Part shown: positions 59,228-64,000 of the stretch, piece by piece | Layout: each line of letters begins with the position of its first letter | Numbering within the stretch: the stretch's first letter is position 1 | Assembly: GCA_018223365.1 (NCBI GenBank) | Contig: JAGTTP010000001.1 | Span: 1-64,000, forward strand | Reading direction: 5' to 3' | Length of the DNA: 64,000 bases | DNA from: Clostridiaceae bacterium Marseille-Q4145 | GTDB taxonomy: Bacteria; Bacillota; Clostridia; Lachnospirales; Lachnospiraceae | Translations under genes and position numbers: made by a program | The notes under the pieces: model-generated | The model's database searches: none | What the model was told of the DNA's origin: nothing | What the model saw: the letters and a program-made list of their open reading frames with translations, nothing else

Positions 59228-61246
59228 CTACTTCACCACCTGACTCTTATATTCCTTTACTGCATCTACAATCTTGTTGATCAGTGTATCACTTAAACTG
59301 TGCAGTTCTTCGATTTCTTCACCGATCTCAGGATGCTTCTGATCCATCCAGTTAAGCATATCTCTCTGGAACGCCTTCAGTCCTTTAACCGGAATATCCA
59401 AAAATAGCTTGTGGGTGGCTGCACACAAGGTAACAACCTGCTCGTGCAGGGAAAGTGGAGAACCAAGAGGCTGTTTTAACAGCTCCATCAGTCGTTTACC
59501 ATATTCCAACTGCTCTTTCGTAATGGCATCCAGATCAGAACTGAACTGAGTAAATACTTCCATCTCACGATACTGAGCCAAGTCAATACGGATACTTCCG
59601 GCCGCTTTTTTCATGGCTTTTGTCTGTGCAGCACCACCTACACGGGATACGGACAAACCAACATTAACTGCCGGACGCATACCTGCATTGAACAGGTCAC
59701 TCTCCAGGAAAATCTGACCATCTGTAATAGAAATAACGTTGGTCGGAATGTAAGCGGATACGTCACCTGCCTGGGTCTCAATGATCGGAAGTGCAGTAAT
59801 GGAACCGCCTCCCTTTTCATCGCTTAAACGGCTGGAACGCTCCAACAGACGGGAATGCAGATAGAAAACATCACCCGGATATGCCTCACGGCCCGGAGAA
59901 CGCTCCAACAACAGGGACAAGGATCTGTATGCAACTGCGTGTTTTGACAGATCATCATAGACAATCAGAACATCCTGACCTCTGTGCATGAAAAACTCTG
60001 CCAGTGCAGTTCCTGAATAAGGAGCCAGATACTGTAATGGAGCCGGATCACTTGCGGTGGAAGATACCACGATCGTGTAATCCATAGCACCATGTTTTTC
60101 AAAATTGTGTACCAGTTTGGACACAGTAGATGCTTTCTGACCGATAGCTACATAGATACAGATTACATTCTTGCCTTTCTGGTTCAGAATGGTATCGGTA
60201 GCAATAGAAGTTTTACCGGTCTGGCGATCACCAATGATCAGCTCACGTTGTCCGCGTCCAATAGGAAACATGGAGTCGATGGAAAGAATACCAGTCTCCA
60301 ATGGGGTATCAACAGACTTACGGTCTACAATGCCAGGAGCAGGCTCTTCTACCGCACGGTAATCAGTAGATTCTATCTTACCTTTTCCGTCAATAGGCTC
60401 TCCGAGGGCATTCACAACACGTCCAATATAGCCATCTCCTACTGGAATACCTGCCATCTTACCGGTACGTGCTGCACGGCTGCCTTCCTCAATCTCGGTG
60501 TCTTTTCCAAGAAGGATACAACCAATCTCGTGCTCACGGATATCCTGTACCATGGCTTTCTCACCATTATCAAATACAAGGATTTCACCGTACATAGCAT
60601 GATCCACACCGTCGATATAGGCGATTCCATCACCTACGCGGCTGACAACACCGACTTCCTGGCTGGCAATATCCACATCATTCATATTGCCCTTTAAGAT
60701 GCTGATAATGGCTTTCTGAGCCACCAGTGGACCATCACTGGACACGTCTAAAGACTGCAGTTTTTCCTGCAGTGCTTTTTTACGTCCGGATGAACTCCAG
60801 TCGAATTCTTCATTTCCGGCATGAAGAATAAAACCGCTTCCCAGCGCTTTGTTCTGCTTTCTGGAAATATTCAGAACCCGCTCCGGGTACTGATGTTTTA
60901 AAAATTTAATAATACCTTCATACTGAGCATCATCCGGCTCCGTTACATACTCCAGAACGCAGGAAAGAGGAGTTCTCTCTTCCTCTGACATTTCCATGTA
61001 TGCTTTCAGAATATCATTCAGGGAACCAAGTGCGCCGTCCTCTACCAGGGAAAGAATGAACTCTCTGGATTCCGTCGGGAAAATTTCCTGAATAATATCT
61101 TCCCGTTTCATACGGGTGGTTGCCGGATTTTCCAGCTCAGTCTGAATCTGCGGAACTGCTTTTAAGATGTCTACGGCATGCTGCAGAACCTCCGGCCGCA
61201 TGCGGACAGCTGTAAGCCGATCCAGATAGGAACTAAGATTCTTCAT
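59228..61246 (-). CDS. atpHA: fused ATP synthase delta-alpha subunit
   Basis: One frame of about 672 residues (from ATG 61246; GTG at 61258 is possible) carries two subunits. Residues 1-168 are delta: MKNLSSYLDRLTAVRMRPE start, then the C-terminal LGSGFILHAGNEEFDWSSS. Residues from about 172 are alpha: AIISILKG (equal to the ISSILK start of alpha), VGDGIAYIDGVDHAM, GDRQTGKTSIATD (Walker A), and the rest to VK. Alpha alone is normally about 502 and delta about 175 residues, which adds up. An internal ATG at 60685 behind AAAGGG might allow some separate alpha. It overlaps atpF by 14 bases. Confidence 0.88.
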   Translation of the reverse strand: MKNLSSYLDRLTAVRMRPEVLQHAVDILKAVPQIQTELENPATTRMKREDIIQEIFPTESREFILSLVEDGALGSLNDILKAYMEMSEEERTPLSCVLEYVTEPDDAQYEGIIKFLKHQYPERVLNISRKQNKALGSGFILHAGNEEFDWSSSGRKKALQEKLQSLDVSSDGPLVAQKAIISILKGNMNDVDIASQEVGVVSRVGDGIAYIDGVDHAMYGEILVFDNGEKAMVQDIREHEIGCILLGKDTEIEEGSRAARTGKMAGIPVGDGYIGRVVNALGEPIDGKGKIESTDYRAVEEPAPGIVDRKSVDTPLETGILSIDSMFPIGRGQRELIIGDRQTGKTSIATDTILNQKGKNVICIYVAIGQKASTVSKLVHNFEKHGAMDYTIVVSSTASDPAPLQYLAPYSGTALAEFFMHRGQDVLIVYDDLSKHAVAYRSLSLLLERSPGREAYPGDVFYLHSRLLERSSRLSDEKGGGSITALPIIETQAGDVSAYIPTNVISITDGQIFLESDLFNAGMRPAVNVGLSVSRVGGAAQTKAMKKAAGSIRIDLAQYREMEVFTQFSSDLDAITKEQLEYGKRLMELLKQPLGSPLSLHEQVVTLCAATHKLFLDIPVKGLKAFQRDMLNWMDQKHPEIGEEIEELHSLSDTLINKIVDAVKEYKSQVVK

Positions 61247-61721
61247 GAGTTGTCTCACCTGCTTTTGTCAAAAATTGGTCATAAAGAGCTCCGTCGTTAT
61301 TTTCGGACTGCATGGATTTCACTGCGGCTTCCAGAATCATACCGCGGATCTCCTGCTCTGCTTTATTCATTACTTTTTCTTTCTGAAGAGCTGCTTCTTT
61401 CTTGGAGGAATCAATGATCTGTCCGGCTTTCTTATGTGCATCGGATACGATCTGATCATACTCTACACGGGCATCTGCCTGAGCATCTGCCATGATTTTA
61501 GCCTTTTCGCGTTCAATCTGAGCCTGGAACTGTGCGCTCTTCTCTTTCTCAGCCTTTGCATCGTCCTGAAGTTTCTGTGCTTCTGCGTAACGTGCATTGA
61601 TGGCATCCTCACGCTTGGTGATGATATCATTGATCGGCTTAAAAAGAAATTTACGGATAATCACATACCAGATCAGCAGATTGACAATCGTAAAGACCAG
61701 ATTGAAGTCTAATCTTAACAT
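61233..61721 (-). CDS. atpF: ATP synthase b subunit
   Basis: A 162-residue b subunit: one membrane helix (about 6-24, NLVFTIVNLLIWYVIIRKFL) and a long coiled-coil stalk with KREDAINARYAEAQKLQDDA. It links Fo to the delta-alpha part. ATG 61721 behind AAAGGCGG is chosen; a TTG six bases before it is the alternative. Confidence 0.92.
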   Translation of the reverse strand: MLRLDFNLVFTIVNLLIWYVIIRKFLFKPINDIITKREDAINARYAEAQKLQDDAKAEKEKSAQFQAQIEREKAKIMADAQADARVEYDQIVSDAHKKAGQIIDSSKKEAALQKEKVMNKAEQEIRGMILEAAVKSMQSENNDGALYDQFLTKAGETTHEES

Positions 61722-61739
61722 GTACAAGTCCGCCTTTCT

Positions 61740-61964
61740 TTACTGTAACAGGATGATGATCAGCAATGCGATAACGAAACCATAAATAGCGGTTGCCTCT
61801 GCAAGTGCTGCACCAAGAAGAAGAATCTTCGTAATTTTACCCTCAGCCTCTGGCTGTCTTGCGACTGCCTCTGCAGCTTTGGAAGTAGCGATACCAATAC
61901 CGATTCCAGCTCCGATACCAGCGAGTACTGCGATACCAGCTCCGATAGCAATTAATGTTGACAT
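61740..61964 (-). CDS. atpE: ATP synthase c subunit
   Basis: A 74-residue hairpin of two helices with GAGIGIGIATSKAAEAVARQPEA and the second helix LLLGAALAEATAIYGFVIAL. The proton-carrying carboxylate is Glu in LAEATAIY. The sodium-type Gln in helix one and Ser after Glu in helix two are replaced by Ile and Ala, so proton coupling is more likely. AGGAG precedes the start. Confidence 0.93.
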   Translation of the reverse strand: MSTLIAIGAGIAVLAGIGAGIGIGIATSKAAEAVARQPEAEGKITKILLLGAALAEATAIYGFVIALLIIILLQ

Positions 61965-61988
61965 AAATAAATCTCCTTTTCCTTCGTT

Positions 61989-62666
61989 TTACTCAATAGC
62001 TTCTTTAATAAATAGTCCCGTCAGGAAAACAAACACGTAGGCCTGAATCAGTCCGTCAAACACATCAAAATATGCGCTGAAGATGACCGGAAGACCGACG
62101 GGGAGGATACATTCGATCAGTTTCATAATAACAAATGCACCCAGTACGTTACCGAACAGTCGCATACACAGGGAAAGCGGTTTTACAAACACTTCCAGTA
62201 TGTTAATAGGGGTAACAATTGCAATTGGCTGTGTAAAGCTTTTCAGCCATCCGCGGAAACCTTTTTTGTGAATGCCTGCATACTCAATAAGAATGATACT
62301 CATCAGAGCCAGGGCAGCCGTCACATTCAGGTCTTTGGTAGGCGGTTTGAATCCAAGCATACCGATCAGGTTTGCAACGCCAAGGTAAATCAGAATCGAT
62401 GTAAGATATGATGCATAACCCTTTTCTTCTTCACCGATAATTCCCTCGCCGATTCCCTGAAGCCAGGTCACGATGTACTCCAACATCAACTGACCTCTGC
62501 CAGGATTTTCAACCTTCAGATTTCTGGTCAGCAGAATTGCTGCCAGTAGAAATACCGCCATGATAATCCATGTTACAACAACTGATTCCGAAATGCCGAT
62601 GCCACCTATGGAAAAGACATTCTCGCATTGGAGTTCTTCCATCAGTTTTGGTCCTAAATTACCCAT
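61989..62666 (-). CDS. atpB: ATP synthase a subunit
   Basis: A 225-residue membrane subunit with five to six helices. The essential Arg is in SLCMRLFGNVLGAFVIM. The C-terminal helix GLIQAYVFVFLTGLFIKEAIE is typical. It forms the proton half-channels with the c-ring. First gene of the operon; no atpI is present upstream. Confidence 0.93.
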   Translation of the reverse strand: MGNLGPKLMEELQCENVFSIGGIGISESVVVTWIIMAVFLLAAILLTRNLKVENPGRGQLMLEYIVTWLQGIGEGIIGEEEKGYASYLTSILIYLGVANLIGMLGFKPPTKDLNVTAALALMSIILIEYAGIHKKGFRGWLKSFTQPIAIVTPINILEVFVKPLSLCMRLFGNVLGAFVIMKLIECILPVGLPVIFSAYFDVFDGLIQAYVFVFLTGLFIKEAIE

Positions 62667-62752
62667 AACTGCACTTCCTTTCTAAAGTATTCTTTGCTTT
62701 TACGGACATTCTGGCGATAAAAAAGAAAGCCTTGCCCCAAAGCTCGTTACCT

Positions 62753-62782
62753 ATTATAATACCAACTAAAGGAAATGTATAA
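62753..62782 (-). promoter_or_regulatory. promoter of the ATP synthase operon
   Basis: On the minus strand TTATAC (62782-62777), an 18-nt spacer and TATAAT (62758-62753), about 90 bases before atpB. The LysR gene lies divergent on the other side, 76 bases from this promoter. Confidence 0.55.
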
Positions 62783-62858
62783 TTGTATTTTTTTGGCGTT
62801 AATATAGATTATTTGAATGGATTATCGATTTTTTTACAGAAAAAATGAGGTAAATGGA

Positions 62859-63806
62859 ATGGACATCAGTTTTGATTATTATAAAATTTTTTATGAGGTT
62901 GCAAAGGCAAAAAGCATTTCACTGGCAGCACAGCATCTGTGCCTGACCCAGCCAACCATTACCAAATACATACAGAATCTGGAACAGGAACTTCATTGTA
63001 AATTGTTCGTCCGGTCGAAGAAGGGAGTCTCTCTTACTGCGGAGGGACAGATGCTGCTCCGTCAGGTAAGCCGTGCGGTTCAGCAGATGGAACGGGCAGG
63101 CGGCATGCTGCAGGAGTTTGTTAACTGTCAGAGCGGTAAGATTAACATTGGTGCCAGTGAAATGACCATGCGTTACTATCTTCTGCCTTATCTGGAACAG
63201 TTCCGGCAACAGTTCCCCAATGTCAATCTGCAGATCCACGCATTTTCCACGCCGGTTTCCCTGTCTGCTTTGAATGCAGGAACCATTGATTTTACGGTAT
63301 CCATTACTCCTATCGAGGGGGCAGAACATTTTACGGTAACAAGAGTATCGGACTTTCAGGATATTGTGATTGCAGGAAGTCAGTATACATTTTTACAGGG
63401 GCGGACGCTGACTTTAAAAGAATTGAATAAATATCCGCTGGTCTGCATGGAAAAAGGTACTACCACAAGAAAATTCTGGGACAGTATTTTTAAAGATCAT
63501 GGATGCGAGCTTCATCCGAACATTGAGGTAAATTCCAATGACCTGATCTCGCCTACCGTATTACATAACCTGGGAATCGGATTTGTTCCTTATAAATTCG
63601 CCCGTTCTTTTCTGATGAACTATGGACTCATTCAATTGGAGCTTGACATTCCCATTCCGCGCCGAGGGATCTGTATTGTGCAAAATCCTCAGCATCCGCT
63701 CTCTCCTGCTGCCAAAGCGCTTCTGGACATGCTGATTCATCAGGAAAGGGAGCCGGAAGTGGAATCACTGGAGGAGTATCCGCAGGGGAACCGCCTGGCG
63801 TATTAA
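62859..63806 (+). CDS. LysR family transcriptional regulator
   Basis: A 315-residue LysR protein. HTH at FYEVAKAKSISLAAQHLCLT and PTITKYIQNLEQELHCKLF, effector domain from about 92 (INIGASEMTMRYYL). GAGG is eight bases before ATG 62859; the frame opens at 62817 without a ribosome site. It is divergent from the ATP synthase operon, the usual LysR layout for a target operon, though control of ATP synthase by LysR is not commonly described. Ends in a terminator that overlaps the lexA promoter. Confidence 0.88.
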   Translation: MDISFDYYKIFYEVAKAKSISLAAQHLCLTQPTITKYIQNLEQELHCKLFVRSKKGVSLTAEGQMLLRQVSRAVQQMERAGGMLQEFVNCQSGKINIGASEMTMRYYLLPYLEQFRQQFPNVNLQIHAFSTPVSLSALNAGTIDFTVSITPIEGAEHFTVTRVSDFQDIVIAGSQYTFLQGRTLTLKELNKYPLVCMEKGTTTRKFWDSIFKDHGCELHPNIEVNSNDLISPTVLHNLGIGFVPYKFARSFLMNYGLIQLELDIPIPRRGICIVQNPQHPLSPAAKALLDMLIHQEREPEVESLEEYPQGNRLAY

Positions 63807-63833
63807 AAGCAAAACATTTGTTTGCTTTTTTCA
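63806..63833 (+). terminator. terminator of the LysR gene, overlapping the lexA promoter
   Basis: AAAGCAAA (63806-63813) pairs with TTTGCTTT (63821-63828), followed by more T. It includes the -35 box of lexA (TTGCTT, 63822-63827). Confidence 0.6.
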
Positions 63834-63867
63834 ATTGTGCGTGCTATAATGAAAAAAACGAATGTTC
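63812..63867 (+). promoter_or_regulatory. lexA promoter with SOS boxes
   Basis: TTGCTT (63822-63827), 17-nt spacer and TATAAT (63845-63850). AAACGAATGTTC (63856-63867) matches the GAAC-N4-GTTC box with one change, and AAACATTTGTTT (63812-63823) is a weaker symmetric copy upstream. This gives autorepression of lexA. Confidence 0.7.
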
Positions 63868-63887
63868 GACTAGCAGGAGGAACTTTT

Positions 63888-64000
63888 ATGAGTTACGGAA
63901 AAATCACACCAAAACAACAGGAGATTCTGGATTTTATCAAATCCGAGATACTGAATAAGGGTTATCCGCCTGCCGTAAGAGATATCTGTGAGGCCGTTCA
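63888..64000 (+). CDS. lexA: LexA repressor (partial, cut by the window end)
   Basis: Only the first 37 residues are inside the window: MSYGKITPKQQEILDFIKSE, ILNKGYPPAVRDICEAV. This is the LexA winged-helix DNA-binding domain; the protease domain lies beyond 64000. AGGAGG (63875-63880) precedes the ATG. LexA represses the SOS genes and should repress yneA at 37124 in the same window. Confidence 0.92.
   Translation, partial: MSYGKITPKQQEILDFIKSEILNKGYPPAVRDICEAV

Overview
The window reads as chromosomal DNA of an anaerobic, Gram-positive gut-type Firmicute, most likely a Lachnospiraceae. The evidence is strong AGGAGG-type ribosome sites, TTGACA/TATAAT promoters, ECF transporter S components, a LarC, CoA-dehydratase-type activases, a Bacillus/Clostridium-type SOS regulon (YneA and LexA) and a partial Tn1549-like conjugative element. 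I name no species.

Layout. 1-293: right end of a probable IS200/IS605 (TnpB) element with an omega-RNA-like tail. 355-6729: a DUF1847 gene, an autoregulated XRE/DUF3169 pair, a ZIP metal transporter, a flavodoxin, a TRIC-like channel, an ECF S component, a class V aminotransferase and a PII gene that has lost its N-terminus. 6793-11012: a CstA-type transporter, then an ECF S component, a small P-loop kinase and LarC. 11178-19244: a complete oligopeptide ABC operon ending in a dipeptide epimerase and a class C-type serine hydrolase, a peptide/muropeptide salvage unit. 19355-20821: an NSS-family symporter, followed by a roughly 160-nt palindromic element. 21111-35968: a molybdenum locus (MoeA-like protein, MobA-ModE fusion, modABC, moaC-moaA, MOSC-MogA fusion). 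It is interrupted by a frameshifted PD-(D/E)XK-like gene, a heavily deleted conjugative element (about 23563-28075) carrying a truncated group IIC intron, and a hipB-hipS-hipT toxin-antitoxin operon with three operators spaced exactly 40 bp apart.

35971-39626: a PfkB kinase, the SOS cell-division suppressor YneA under three LexA-type boxes, and a MotA/MotB-like (ZorA/ZorB-like) membrane motor pair. 39887-46990: an acquired-looking redox island (HTH, LysR, lipoprotein esterase, Fe-alcohol dehydrogenase, flavodoxins, two aldo/keto reductases) that contains several decayed genes. 47104-56316: an ABC-class ATPase, a tyrosine recombinase, an MFS transporter, a YgjP-like metallopeptidase and a giant CoA-dehydratase-type activase. 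56479-62666: the F1Fo ATP synthase operon on the minus strand, in which the delta and alpha subunits are one continuous reading frame. 62859-64000: a LysR regulator divergent from the ATP synthase operon, and the start of lexA under its own SOS box.

Working together: molybdate uptake (modABC), MPT synthesis (moaA, moaC) and Mo insertion or sensing (MoeA-like, MogA-MOSC, MobA-ModE) form one functional set. YneA and LexA form the SOS branch. The peptide transporter feeds the epimerase and hydrolase. Mobile DNA has entered mainly between 22 and 30 kb and has decayed there.
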